Below are positions 33,619-43,070 of a stretch of 64,000 nt of DNA, piece after piece. The notes beneath the pieces were generated by a model. It made no database searches. It had not been told where the DNA came from and was given only the letters and a program-made list of their open reading frames with translations. Within the stretch, counting starts at the first letter, position 1. The number at the start of each line of letters is the position of its first letter. The DNA comes from Massilia sp. WG5 (lineage in GTDB: Bacteria > Pseudomonadota > Gammaproteobacteria > Burkholderiales > Burkholderiaceae_D): assembly GCF_001412595.2 (NCBI RefSeq), contig NZ_CP012640.2:682001-746000 (forward strand), given 5' to 3'. The translations under genes were made by a program, and so were the position numbers.

Positions 33619-34065
33619 TTATTGGAGCAGGCGCGGTCCGGCCGACTTGCGGAACGCCGCCAGGTGGGACGAAGGAATCAGGTTGATCTCGGCCGAATGG
33701 AAGTGCTCGCACAGCGGCCGCAAGGCGCCGTGTTCCGGTTTCCAGCAGGCGGCCTGTTCGCCGTCTTCATAGATGTCGACGGTCCAGCCGGAGCCGCCGA
33801 TGCTCTGCACGATCCCGCTCACGCCCGCCGCATAGGAGGCCGGCAGGTCGAAGGCGATGCGCAGCACCGTCGCTTCCGGCAGGCGCGGATAGGGCGTGGC
33901 GTAGAAGTCGTACAGTTCGGCGCTCGGCCAGAACAGGGCCAGCACCTGCTGCAGCACGGCCTGGCTGTTGGCGCCGTCGCGCCCGCTGACGACGATGCGC
34001 ACGCCCAGGCGCAGCCATTCATCGGTTGCCGCCTCGGGGCGGTCCAGGGTTTCGACGGTGAGCAT
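33619..34065 (-). CDS. conserved-looking protein of unknown function
   Basis: 148 residues, soluble, no signal peptide or membrane helix. Two halves look like alternating strands and helices (LGVRIVVSGRDGANSQAVLQ; ATVLRIAFDLPASYAAGVSG), with a C-terminal segment HFHSAEINLIPSSHLAAF. No family recognised. The start at 34065 is preferred for its GGAG at good spacing; an ATG 33 bases upstream (34098) with AGGGA is a real alternative. It lies between yjbQ (20 bases downstream) and paoC, all on the minus strand. Confidence 0.65.
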   Translation of the reverse strand: MLTVETLDRPEAATDEWLRLGVRIVVSGRDGANSQAVLQQVLALFWPSAELYDFYATPYPRLPEATVLRIAFDLPASYAAGVSGIVQSIGGSGWTVDIYEDGEQAACWKPEHGALRPLCEHFHSAEINLIPSSHLAAFRKSAGPRLLQ

Positions 34066-34169
34066 GACATTCGACTCCGTTGGGTTGACGCTCGTCATAC
34101 TACTATCCCTGCCCGCCCAGATGCTCTCCAAAAGTCACATGGCGGCGATTCTCTCGCCGCCGGTTGCGC

Positions 34170-36371
34170 CTACGCCACGGTCGGCAGTTTCGACAACAGC
34201 TTGTCGAGCGTGATCGGGTAGTCTCGCACCCGCACGCCGGTGGCGTTATGGATCGCGTTGGCGACCGCCGCCCCGACCCCGCAGATACCGAGTTCGCCCA
34301 CGCCCTTGGCCTTCATCGGCGAGGAGAGCGGGTCGGTTTCGTCGAGGAAGACCACCTCCTGGTGCGGGATGTCGGCATGCACCGGCACCTCGTACATGGC
34401 CAGGTCGTGGTTGATGAAGCAACCGATGCGCTGGTCGACCACCAGTTCTTCCATCAGGGCCGCGCCGACACCCATGGTCATCGCCCCGATCACCTGGCTG
34501 CGCGCCGATTTCGGATTCAGGATGCGGCCGGCGGCGCACACGGCCAGCATGCGCCGCACGCGGACTTCGCCGGTGACGGCATCGACCCCGACCTCGACGA
34601 AGTGGGCGCCGAAGGTCGACTGCTGGAATTTCTTGTCGAGGTCACCATATTCCATCTTGTCCTCGGCATTCAGCTCGCCGCCCTCGGCCGCCTGGCGCAG
34701 CGGTATGCTGTTACCGCCTGCCGACACCTGCCCATCCGTGAATTCGGCGGTCGCCGGGTCGAGCCCGAGCTTTTGCGCCACCATCTCGCGCAGCCTGGCG
34801 CAGGCCGCATACACGCCGGCGGTCGAACTGTTGGCGCCCCACTGCCCGCCCGAGCCGGCCGACACCGGATAGTTCGAGTCGCCCAGCCGCACCACGACCT
34901 GGTCGAGCGGCAGGCCCATCATCTCGGCCGCGGTCTGGGCGATGATGGTGTAGCTGCCGGTGCCGATGTCGGTCATGTCGGTCTCCACCGTCACCTTGCC
35001 GTCGCGCTCCAGGCGCACCCGCGCCGCCGAGGTCATGACCATGTTGTTGCGGAAGGCCGAGGCCATGCCGTAGCCGACCAGCCAGCGCCCGTCGCGCACC
35101 TGCCCTGGCACGGGATTGCGCTTGTTCCAGCCGAAGCGTTCGGCGCCCTGGCGCAGGCAGTCGACCAGGCGCCGCTGCGAGAACTTGCGCTCGCGCTTTT
35201 CGGGGTCGACGCTGGTGTCGTTGATGATGCGGAACATGACCGGATCCATCTTCAGCTTTTCCGCCATCTCGTCCATTGCGATCTCCAGCGCCATCATGCC
35301 CGGGGCCTCGCCCGGCGCGCGCATCGCATTGCCCTCCGGCAGGTCGAGCACCGCCAGGCGCAGCGCCGTGTAGCGGTTCGGTCCCGCGTACAGGAGTCGG
35401 GTCTGGTTGACGGCCGTTTCGGGCTGGCCGCCCGGCAGGTCGCCCGACCAGCTCTCGTGCGCGATCGCCGTGATCCGTCCCTCCCGCGTGCAGCCGATGC
35501 GGATGCGCTGGATGGTGGCCGGGCGGTGGGTGGTATTGTTGAACATCAGGGCGCGCTGCAAGGTGACCTTGACGGGCCGCCTGGCCGCCTTCGCGCCGAG
35601 CGCCGCCAGCAGCGCTTCCGAACGCAGGAACAGCTTGCCGCCGAAGCCGCCGCCGATATAGGGCGAGACCAGCTGCACCTTTTCCTCGGGGATGCCGAGC
35701 GTCTTCGCCAGGTCCTTCATGCCCCAGTTGATCATCTGGTTCGATGTGAACAGCGTCAGCTTGTCGCCTTCCCACTTCGCGATCGAAGCATGCGGCTCCA
35801 TCATCGCATGCGACTGGTCGGGCGTGGTATAGGTGCCGTCGAGCTTGACCTGCGCGCCGGCCCAGGCGCCATTGAAATCGCCGGTACGGGTTTCAGGCTT
35901 GTCTTCCTTTTTCGCCAGCTTCGCCCCACCCTTGGCCTTGGCCAGGTCATATTCACCCTTGCCCTTCGCATACTCGATCTTCAGCAGCGCGGCCGCGGCA
36001 CGCGCCTGTTCGAAGGTCTCGGCCACCACCAGCGCCACGGCCTGGTGGTAGTGCTCGATCTCCGGCCCGCCGAGCAGCCTGGCGGTGTTGAACTTGCCCT
36101 TGCCCAGCTTGCCCGCGCTGTCGGCCGTCACGATGGCGAGCACGCCCGGCGCGCGTTTCGCGGCACCGATGTCCATCGAGACGATGCGGCCCTTGGCGAT
36201 GGCGGCGCCGACCACGTAGCCGTAGGCGGCGTCGGGAATGGCCCTGTTCTGCTCGTAGGCATAGGGCGCGGTGCCGGTCGTCTTGAATGGCCCGTCGATG
36301 CGGTCCGTGGGCCGGCCGACGACCTTCAGGCGGTCGATCGGATTGGTGCCGGCGGCAGTCGTGAATTTCAT
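34170..36371 (-). CDS. paoC: periplasmic aldehyde oxidoreductase, molybdenum-binding subunit PaoC
   Basis: 733 residues, large subunit of the xanthine-oxidase-family enzyme that oxidises aldehydes to acids. The catalytic glutamate is in GVGELGICG at residue 693, next to the invariant C-terminal AVANAIHNATGVRVRDYPIT. Moco-contact segments include SPYIGGGFGGK, GEAPGMMALE and GSGGQWGANSSTAGVYA. No signal peptide of its own: the heterotrimer is exported through the Tat signal of PaoA. Strong ribosome binding site AAGGAGG, overlapping the end of paoB. The dedicated maturation chaperone (paoD/XdhC-like) is not downstream. Confidence 0.93.
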   Translation of the reverse strand: MKFTTAAGTNPIDRLKVVGRPTDRIDGPFKTTGTAPYAYEQNRAIPDAAYGYVVGAAIAKGRIVSMDIGAAKRAPGVLAIVTADSAGKLGKGKFNTARLLGGPEIEHYHQAVALVVAETFEQARAAAALLKIEYAKGKGEYDLAKAKGGAKLAKKEDKPETRTGDFNGAWAGAQVKLDGTYTTPDQSHAMMEPHASIAKWEGDKLTLFTSNQMINWGMKDLAKTLGIPEEKVQLVSPYIGGGFGGKLFLRSEALLAALGAKAARRPVKVTLQRALMFNNTTHRPATIQRIRIGCTREGRITAIAHESWSGDLPGGQPETAVNQTRLLYAGPNRYTALRLAVLDLPEGNAMRAPGEAPGMMALEIAMDEMAEKLKMDPVMFRIINDTSVDPEKRERKFSQRRLVDCLRQGAERFGWNKRNPVPGQVRDGRWLVGYGMASAFRNNMVMTSAARVRLERDGKVTVETDMTDIGTGSYTIIAQTAAEMMGLPLDQVVVRLGDSNYPVSAGSGGQWGANSSTAGVYAACARLREMVAQKLGLDPATAEFTDGQVSAGGNSIPLRQAAEGGELNAEDKMEYGDLDKKFQQSTFGAHFVEVGVDAVTGEVRVRRMLAVCAAGRILNPKSARSQVIGAMTMGVGAALMEELVVDQRIGCFINHDLAMYEVPVHADIPHQEVVFLDETDPLSSPMKAKGVGELGICGVGAAVANAIHNATGVRVRDYPITLDKLLSKLPTVA

Positions 36372-36372
36372 C

Positions 36373-37326
36373 TCAGGTCCTCCTTGCCTCGAGCAGCAAG
36401 CCGTCGATCGTGCGCTGCACGAGGGGTAGCTTGAATGCGTTGTCCTGGCTGACGCGGGCGCCGGCCAGCAGTTGTTCCGTCACCGCCCGGCCGCCGCGCG
36501 GCAGCAGCTGTTCGGCCGCGGGCAGGCGCCAGGGCTTGTGCGCGACGCCGCCCAGGGCCAGCCTGCCGCTGCCGTCCGGCTGGACGATGGCCGCGACCGA
36601 CACCAGTGCGAACGCATACGAGGAGCGGTCGCGCACCTTCTGGTAGAAGTGCCGGCCGCCGACCGGTTTCGGCAGCGTCACCGCGGTGATCAGTTCCCCC
36701 GGCATGAGCACATGCTCGATGTGCGGGGTGTCTCCCGGCAGGCGGTGGAAATCGGCGATCGGGATCGTGCGCCGGCTGCCGTCCGCGCGCACGGTCTCGA
36801 CACCGGCGTCCAGAACCCGCATCGCCACCGCCATGTCGCTCGGGTGGGTGGCGATGCAGGCCTCGCTGGTGCCGACGATGGCATGGTGGCGGTTGAAACC
36901 GCCGATCGCCGAGCAGCCGCTGCCCGGCCGGCGCTTGTTGCAGGGCTGGTTGGTATCGTAGAAGTAGGGACAGCGCGTACGCTGCAGCAGGTTGCCGGCG
37001 GTGGTCGCCTTGTTGCGCAGCTGCGGCGAGGCCCCGGCCAGCAGCGCCCGCGACAGCACGGCGTAGTCGCGCCGCACACGTGGATCGGCCGCGAGGTCGG
37101 TGTTGCGCACCAGGGCGCCGACGCGCAGGCCGCCGTCGCCGGTCGGCTCGATGCGGTCCATGCCGATGCCGTTGACATCGACAAGGTGGGCCGGCGTTTC
37201 GATCTCCAGCTTCATCAGGTCGAGCAGATTGGTGCCGCCGGCGATGAAGCGCGCATTCGTGCTGCCGGCCGCCGCGGACGCCGCTTCCGCCGGCGTGTGC
37301 ACGCGCTGATAGGTGAACGCTCTCAT
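36373..37326 (-). CDS. paoB: periplasmic aldehyde oxidoreductase, FAD-binding subunit PaoB
   Basis: 317 residues. FAD domain with [12 protein letters not shown] at 29-40 and [18 protein letters not shown] around 106-123. Four cysteines at 119, 129, 138 and 157 match the extra [4Fe-4S] cluster loop that marks PaoB-type subunits and is absent from ordinary xanthine oxidases. Start at 37326 just before the paoA stop; paoC follows after one base. Together paoA-B-C gives a periplasmic heterotrimer proposed to detoxify aromatic and aliphatic aldehydes. Confidence 0.93.
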   Translation of the reverse strand: MRAFTYQRVHTPAEAASAAAGSTNARFIAGGTNLLDLMKLEIETPAHLVDVNGIGMDRIEPTGDGGLRVGALVRNTDLAADPRVRRDYAVLSRALLAGASPQLRNKATTAGNLLQRTRCPYFYDTNQPCNKRRPGSGCSAIGGFNRHHAIVGTSEACIATHPSDMAVAMRVLDAGVETVRADGSRRTIPIADFHRLPGDTPHIEHVLMPGELITAVTLPKPVGGRHFYQKVRDRSSYAFALVSVAAIVQPDGSGRLALGGVAHKPWRLPAAEQLLPRGGRAVTEQLLAGARVSQDNAFKLPLVQRTIDGLLLEARRT

Positions 37327-37997
37327 GCCTCGCCTCCCGCGCTCTTGGCACCGGCGACTTCGCCGATGGCGTCCATGATGTTCGAATAGGCGCCGCAGCG
37401 GCAGATGTTGCCGCTCATGCGCTCGCGCATCTCCATCGGCGACAGCAGCGGGCGCGCATTCAGGTCGCCTGTGACGTGGCTCGGAATACCCTGCTTCACT
37501 TCTTCGAGCATCGCCGCGGCGGAGCAGATCTGGCCCGGCGTGCAGTAGCCGCACTGGTAACCGTCGTGCTTCACGAAGGCCGCCTGCAGCGGATGCAGCC
37601 GGTCCGGCGTGCCGAGGCCCTCGATGGTGGTGACGTCCGACCCCTCGTGCATCAGCGCCAGGCTGAGGCAGGAATTGATGCGGCGGCCGTCCGCGATCAC
37701 GGTGCAGGCGCCGCACTGTCCCTGGTCGCAGCCCTTCTTGGTGCCGGTCAGCTGCAGGTGTTCGCGCAGCAGGTCGAGCAAAGTGGTGCGGGTATCGACG
37801 TCCTTCTCGTAGCGCTGGCCGTTCACGCGCAGCGCGACCCTGGCCGTGACCGGGGCCGGGGTCGACGCCGCCTGCGACGCGCTTGCGCCCGGGGTCTGGG
37901 CGTGCGCGCCGGCCGGCAGCGCCGCCGCGGTCGCGCCGACGGCGCCGGCGATCAGGAGTCCGCGCCGTGTGCCATTGATTTCCTGGGGTTCGTCCAT
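37323..37997 (-). CDS. paoA: periplasmic aldehyde oxidoreductase, [2Fe-2S] subunit PaoA
   Basis: 224 residues. Tat-type signal [20 protein letters not shown] at 10-29, cleavage near AHA. Plant-type ferredoxin cluster Cys90, 95, 98 and 110 ([12 protein letters not shown]) and the second cluster Cys149, 152, 199 and 201 (CGYC; ICRCG). The start at 37997 keeps the twin-arginine near the N-terminus; the frame runs open for kilobases upstream but that is antisense to the DUF4132 gene. First gene of paoABC; the promoter must lie in the 177 bases shared with the divergent DUF4132 gene. Confidence 0.94.
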   Translation of the reverse strand: MDEPQEINGTRRGLLIAGAVGATAAALPAGAHAQTPGASASQAASTPAPVTARVALRVNGQRYEKDVDTRTTLLDLLREHLQLTGTKKGCDQGQCGACTVIADGRRINSCLSLALMHEGSDVTTIEGLGTPDRLHPLQAAFVKHDGYQCGYCTPGQICSAAAMLEEVKQGIPSHVTGDLNARPLLSPMEMRERMSGNICRCGAYSNIMDAIGEVAGAKSAGGEA

Positions 37998-38174
37998 ATG
38001 CTCTGAATCCTTTCGCCGGTTCGGCGGCTGAGGTGGTGTGCCAGCCCCCATGGTAGAACGATTTGATGAAAATGATGAACACGGTTCGGCGCCGAAAGAC
38101 GCGTGCAGGCTGAACAATATTGTTTTTCTTGCCATTCCATGGCAGCATGGGCAGTCCCTTCGTCCGCCAACGCC

Positions 38175-41100
38175 ATGTTCAAGACCCTGCTCGGCGCCCT
38201 CGATAGCGCCATCAATTTCCTGTCTTCCGACGCCGGCCTGATCGGCCGCGGCCTTGCCGGCCTGGCCGAGATCGATCCGGCGCTGGCCACGCGCGCCGCG
38301 GCCTTTGTCGCCAAGGGCGCCGACGAGGCGGTGCTGCTCGACCTGCAGGCGCATGCGCCCGGCGCCGGCATCCTGCTCGGTTCGCCCGGGCGCCTGTACT
38401 GGGGCTGGCATGGCCATGGCCATGGCGCCGAGGTGCAGTCGAAGATCAAGTCCGGACTGGCGGCGCGCAACGAACTGTACGAGCGGCTCACGCTGGAGCC
38501 GGGTGTCGTGGCGCTGCTGGCGCGCCTGGGCAAGGTGCTGGAGGCGGCCGACCGCGGCCAGCACCTGGACCGCACGGGATCGAGCGCGCCGGACTGGCTG
38601 CAATACCTGCTGAACGATGCGCTGGCGGCCTCGATCGACACGCATGCCGGCCAGCGGGCGAAACCCGAGCGTCCGGCCTGGGACGTGCGCCTCCTGCGCG
38701 CCCTGCTCGATGACGCCGGCCTGCCGGCCGCGATGGCGCTGCCAGTCGTGTTCGAGCGGCGCGAAGTCTCTTCCTACCACCTCGACGAGGTCTACAAGCG
38801 CCTGCTGGCGCCCGGCGCGCTGGACGACTACATGCTGGCGCATCCGGACGACGTGGCTTCCACGGCAAAGGCGCTGTCGGCATCCGGCAAGGTGCTGCTC
38901 GCCAATCGCATCGGCGGCAGCGTCTCCCTGCGCGAGCGCTACGCGGCGCTGCTGGTGCGCCTGGCCGTGGGCGACAGCAAGACCGTGCGCGCGGCCGCGG
39001 CCCGGCATCTGGACGCCATCGACCGCGACCAGGCCGCTGGCCTGCTCGACGCCGTGCTGCGCAGCGGCTCGGGGGAAGAGCGGGCGAATGCCGCCGACGC
39101 CCTGGCGCGCCTGCAGGGTCCCGCCGCTGCGGCCATCCTCGAAGCCGCGCTGGAGCAGGAAGCGAGCAAGCCGGCGCAACAGGCGATCCGCGCCGCCCTG
39201 TCGCGCATCCACGCCGCCAGCGATGCCGCCGAAGTCGAGCTGCCCGAACCGCCGCCGCTCCCGCCCTTCGAGGAAACCCGCTTGGGAGAGGATGCCTTCG
39301 ATCTCCTGCTGGAGAACCGGGTCCAGCTGACCGAGCAGCTCAAGCGCGCCGCCGAGGCCGAGGCGGCCGCCGCCAAGACCTCGAAACACGAGCTCCGCTG
39401 GCAGCGCAGGCATTACGCCACCTACCTCACGCTCGGCGAGCATCACCTGCGCGCCGCGCTGCAGGCCCTGAACGGCGAGGCCAAGGGCGCCGAGGTCTTG
39501 CTCAACCCCAGCGTCGATGAGACCCTGGCCTTCGGCGGACGGCTCGAGGGCCGCGCCGATTATGGCCTGCTCCAGGCCCTGCGCTGGCAGCGCCACGGCC
39601 GCCACGGCCACAATGCCTGGGCCCATCCGCACTTCCAGGCCTGGCTGCGGCGCCAGGACCCTGCCCAGGTCGACCTGCGCCGGATCGAGGAAGCGGCGGT
39701 GCGCTGCGGCTTCGAGCCGGGCACCTTCGCCGCGCGCTGCCTGCAGCAGAGCTGGGACCCGCAGATGCTGCCGCAGGCGGTGCTCCCGCCCGACCGGATC
39801 TGGCCCTGCCTGGCCCAGTATCCGGCGCTGATCGACGAAGGACTGGGCATGACGGCGCAGGCCGCACGCGAACGCTACGCCGGGCTTGACCTCGGCCACA
39901 CGCTGTCGGTGCTGGCCACCTTCCCGGTGCTGCCGGCGCGCTGGCTGCCGCGCGTGATGGAACTCGCGCTCGGCGAGGGCAAGACCCACCGCCTGGCCGC
40001 CCAGCGCGTGCTGGACAGGCTGCCGGATATCGGCCGGCGCGTGATCGATGCGCTGGCGTCGAACCGCCAGGAGGTGCGCATCGAGGCGGCGCGCTGGCTG
40101 GCGCGGCTCGGCGACAGCAATGGCCTGCTGCGCGCTTCCATTCCGGCCCTGAACGCGGCGCTCGACAAGGAGACGCGCGAGACCGTCAGCGCCGAGCTGA
40201 TGACGGCGCTGGAAAAACTCGGCCAGGACCTGTCGCCGCGGCTGGCGCCCGAGGTCCTCCTCAAGCAGGCGCGCAAGGGCCTGAAGGCGAAACCGCCGGC
40301 CGGCCTGGCGTGGTTCCCCTTCGAACAGCTGCCCGCCTGCGCCTGGCGGGACGGCAGCCCGGTCGATCCCGAGATCGTGCGCTGGTGGGTGATCCTGGCC
40401 GCCAAGCTGAAGGAGCCGGCCGCGAACGCCCTGCTCGAGCGCTATCTCGGCCTGTTCGACCCGGCCAGCCGCGCCGCCCTCGGCCGCTTCATGCTGCTGC
40501 AGTTCATCGCGCGCGACACCCGTCATCCGCCGCTCGACGAAGCGATGGACCACGCCGCCCGCGAAGCGCCGGCGCGACACAAGTACTACCAGCAGTGCGC
40601 GAAACAGTACCCGCAGTTCTACGAGGCCCAGGGCAAGTTGACGCCGGAGCAGGTGTTCGAGGAGCTCAAGCGCGAGAAGCTGGCCGAATACCTGGGCAGC
40701 GCGATCGGCGAGAAAGGCATCCTGGCGCTCAGTTTCGGCGCCCCGGGCCACGAGATCGTCGCCGCCATCCAGCAATACATGCGCGACCATTATCCGCGCC
40801 GCGCCCAGATCGAGGCGATGCTCGAAGCGGCCGCGGTATCGCGCGAGCCGGCGGTGATCCAGCTGATGCTCGCGGTGGCGCGGCGCTACCGCACGGCCTC
40901 GGTGCAGCAGAAGGCGCGCGACCTGGTGGTCCGCATCGCCGAACGGAATGGCTGGACCCAGGACGAACTGGCCGACCGCACGGTGCCCACCGCCGGCCTG
41001 GACGAGTCCGGCCGGATGACGCTCCGCTACGGCGCGCGCGATTACACGGTGGTGCTGGACGCCGGTCTCAGGCTGGCGCTGCGCAACAGCGAGGGCAAGT

Positions 41101-41933
41101 CCGTCGCCGCGCTGCCGGCCGCGCGCCAGGACGATCCGCCCGAGGCGATCAAGGAAGGCAAGCAGCAGCTCTCGGCCAGCAAGAAGGAGCTCAAGCAGGT
41201 GCTCGACCTGCAGCAGGCGCGCCTGTACGAAGCCATGTGCGCGGGCCGCGCCTGGCCGGCCGCCGAGTGGGAAGAATTCATCCGCCGCCACCCGATCGTC
41301 GGCCGCCTGGCGCAGCGCCTGCTGTGGGCGCGGCTCGGCGACGATGGCCGGGCCGCCGTGCTGTTCCGTCCCAGCGAGGACGGCAGCCTGATCGACGCCG
41401 CCGACGACGAGGTCGCGCTGCCCGCGGACGCACGGGTGGCGCTGGCGCACGCGAGCATGCTGGACGAAGAAAGCGTGCATGCCTGGCAGGCCCACTTCAA
41501 GGACTACAAAGTGGCGCCGCTGTTCGACCAGCTCGCACGCCGCCTGCCGTCGTTCGACGCCGGCAGCACGCAGATCGGCGACCGCCTGGGCTGGACCAGC
41601 GACACCTTCACGCTGCGCAATGCCTTCGGCAAGCTGGGCTACCAGCGCGGCTCGGCCGAGGACGGCGGCGTGTTCTTCGAGTACACCAAGGACTTCGCCG
41701 CGATCGGCATTCGCGTGGCGATCGAATTCTCCGGCAGCCAGCTTCCCGAGGAAAACATGCCGGCCGCCCTGAAATCCCTGAGCTTCCTGCCGCTGTCCGC
41801 GCGTTCGGGCCACGGTCCGCTGCAGCTCGACAAGGTTCCACCCATCCTGCTGGCCGAGGCCTGGGGCGACTACCACACGGTGGCCGCTTCCTGCGCCTTC
41901 GATCCGGAGTGGGAACGCAAGATGCCCTGGTAG
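38175..41933 (+). CDS. yehI: DUF4132 family protein (YehI/MolR-like)
   Basis: 1252 residues, soluble. The central part is HEAT-like helical repeats (about 255-380; [40 protein letters not shown]). The C-terminal third is the DUF4132 region, ending [18 protein letters not shown] then [15 protein letters not shown]. No WGR domain is evident at the N-terminus. Size and neighbours match E. coli YehI. The start is uncertain: 38175 gives [10 protein letters not shown], and an in-frame ATG lies 36 bases earlier; neither has a good ribosome binding site. First gene of the yeh-like operon; 24 bases to the AAA+ gene. Molecular role unknown. Confidence 0.85.
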   Translation: MFKTLLGALDSAINFLSSDAGLIGRGLAGLAEIDPALATRAAAFVAKGADEAVLLDLQAHAPGAGILLGSPGRLYWGWHGHGHGAEVQSKIKSGLAARNELYERLTLEPGVVALLARLGKVLEAADRGQHLDRTGSSAPDWLQYLLNDALAASIDTHAGQRAKPERPAWDVRLLRALLDDAGLPAAMALPVVFERREVSSYHLDEVYKRLLAPGALDDYMLAHPDDVASTAKALSASGKVLLANRIGGSVSLRERYAALLVRLAVGDSKTVRAAAARHLDAIDRDQAAGLLDAVLRSGSGEERANAADALARLQGPAAAAILEAALEQEASKPAQQAIRAALSRIHAASDAAEVELPEPPPLPPFEETRLGEDAFDLLLENRVQLTEQLKRAAEAEAAAAKTSKHELRWQRRHYATYLTLGEHHLRAALQALNGEAKGAEVLLNPSVDETLAFGGRLEGRADYGLLQALRWQRHGRHGHNAWAHPHFQAWLRRQDPAQVDLRRIEEAAVRCGFEPGTFAARCLQQSWDPQMLPQAVLPPDRIWPCLAQYPALIDEGLGMTAQAARERYAGLDLGHTLSVLATFPVLPARWLPRVMELALGEGKTHRLAAQRVLDRLPDIGRRVIDALASNRQEVRIEAARWLARLGDSNGLLRASIPALNAALDKETRETVSAELMTALEKLGQDLSPRLAPEVLLKQARKGLKAKPPAGLAWFPFEQLPACAWRDGSPVDPEIVRWWVILAAKLKEPAANALLERYLGLFDPASRAALGRFMLLQFIARDTRHPPLDEAMDHAAREAPARHKYYQQCAKQYPQFYEAQGKLTPEQVFEELKREKLAEYLGSAIGEKGILALSFGAPGHEIVAAIQQYMRDHYPRRAQIEAMLEAAAVSREPAVIQLMLAVARRYRTASVQQKARDLVVRIAERNGWTQDELADRTVPTAGLDESGRMTLRYGARDYTVVLDAGLRLALRNSEGKSVAALPAARQDDPPEAIKEGKQQLSASKKELKQVLDLQQARLYEAMCAGRAWPAAEWEEFIRRHPIVGRLAQRLLWARLGDDGRAAVLFRPSEDGSLIDAADDEVALPADARVALAHASMLDEESVHAWQAHFKDYKVAPLFDQLARRLPSFDAGSTQIGDRLGWTSDTFTLRNAFGKLGYQRGSAEDGGVFFEYTKDFAAIGIRVAIEFSGSQLPEENMPAALKSLSFLPLSARSGHGPLQLDKVPPILLAEAWGDYHTVAASCAFDPEWERKMPW

Positions 41934-41957
41934 AGAACACTGAGGACACTGAGCAAG

Positions 41958-43070
41958 ATGATCCAGACCACCCCCGCCCCGGGCGAAGCGGACGCCCTGC
42001 GCAGCAGCGCCGAAGTCCGCTACCGCGACGAACTCGAACGGCTGCGCGCCCACGACCAGGATCCGCGTCCGGAAGGCTGGCGCCTGTCGCCGCGCGCGGT
42101 GCGCCGCTTCATCCTCGGCGATCCGGCGCTCCAGGTCGGCCGCAAGTTCTACGGCGACGACCCGCTGGTCGACCGCGCCATCGTCACCCTGATGGGCCAC
42201 CAGGGCCTGATGCTGGTCGGCGAGCCGGGAACCGCCAAGTCCCTGCTGTCGGAGCTGCTGTCCACCGCCATCAGCGGCGACTCGGCCCTGACCATCCAGG
42301 GCACCGCCGGCACCACCGAAGACCACATCCGCTACGCCTGGAACTACGCCCTGCTGCTGGCCGAGGGGCCGAGCATGCGTGCGCTGGTGCCCTCGCCGAT
42401 GTACACCGCCATGCGCGAAGGGAAGCTGGTGCGCTTCGAGGAGATCACCCGCTGCCCGCCCGAGATCCAGGACGTGATGATCTCGCTGCTGTCGGAAAAG
42501 CAGCTGATGGTGCCGGAGCTGGGCGAGGCCGGCCGCGTGCACGCGCGGCGCGGTTTCAACGTGATCGCCACCGCCAACCTGCGCGACCGCGGCGTGCACG
42601 AGATGTCCTCGGCACTCAAGCGCCGCTTCAATTTCGAGACCGTACGCCCGATCCGCGACCACGCCTTCGAGGTCGAGCTGATCATGGCCCAGGTCCAGCG
42701 CGACCTCGACGGCGCCGGGGTTGCCACCCGCCTGGAACGCGACGTGGTCGGCCTGCTGGTCACCGTGTTCCAGGAACTGCGCTCGGGCAGCACGCGCGAA
42801 GGCACGCCGATCCGCACGCCGGACACCGTGATGTCGACCGCCGAAGCCGTCAACGTCGCCTACGCCGCCGCCCTCGAGGCGCGCTACCTCGGCGGCGGGC
42901 GGCTCACGCCGCGCGAACTGGCCAACCAGCTTCAGGGCGTGCTGACCAAGGACGGCGCCGACGACATCAAGCGTGTGCAGCACTACTTCGACACGGTGGT
43001 GCGCGAACGGGCGCGCCGCGACGACACCTGGAAAGCCTTCCACGAGGCGGCCGCCGGCCTGTGGGGATGA
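41958..43070 (+). CDS. yehL: MoxR-type AAA+ ATPase (YehL-like)
   Basis: 370 residues. Walker A GEPGTAKS at 88-95, Walker B LVRFEEI at 157-163, sensor-1 FNVIATANLRDRGVHEM, and arginine finger region SSALKRRFNFETV. This is the MoxR/YehL branch, which usually works with a vWA protein as a metal-dependent chaperone that remodels or loads cofactors onto client proteins (family knowledge). The vWA partner is two genes downstream. Its stop overlaps the DUF5682 start (ATGA). Confidence 0.93.
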   Translation: MIQTTPAPGEADALRSSAEVRYRDELERLRAHDQDPRPEGWRLSPRAVRRFILGDPALQVGRKFYGDDPLVDRAIVTLMGHQGLMLVGEPGTAKSLLSELLSTAISGDSALTIQGTAGTTEDHIRYAWNYALLLAEGPSMRALVPSPMYTAMREGKLVRFEEITRCPPEIQDVMISLLSEKQLMVPELGEAGRVHARRGFNVIATANLRDRGVHEMSSALKRRFNFETVRPIRDHAFEVELIMAQVQRDLDGAGVATRLERDVVGLLVTVFQELRSGSTREGTPIRTPDTVMSTAEAVNVAYAAALEARYLGGGRLTPRELANQLQGVLTKDGADDIKRVQHYFDTVVRERARRDDTWKAFHEAAAGLWG

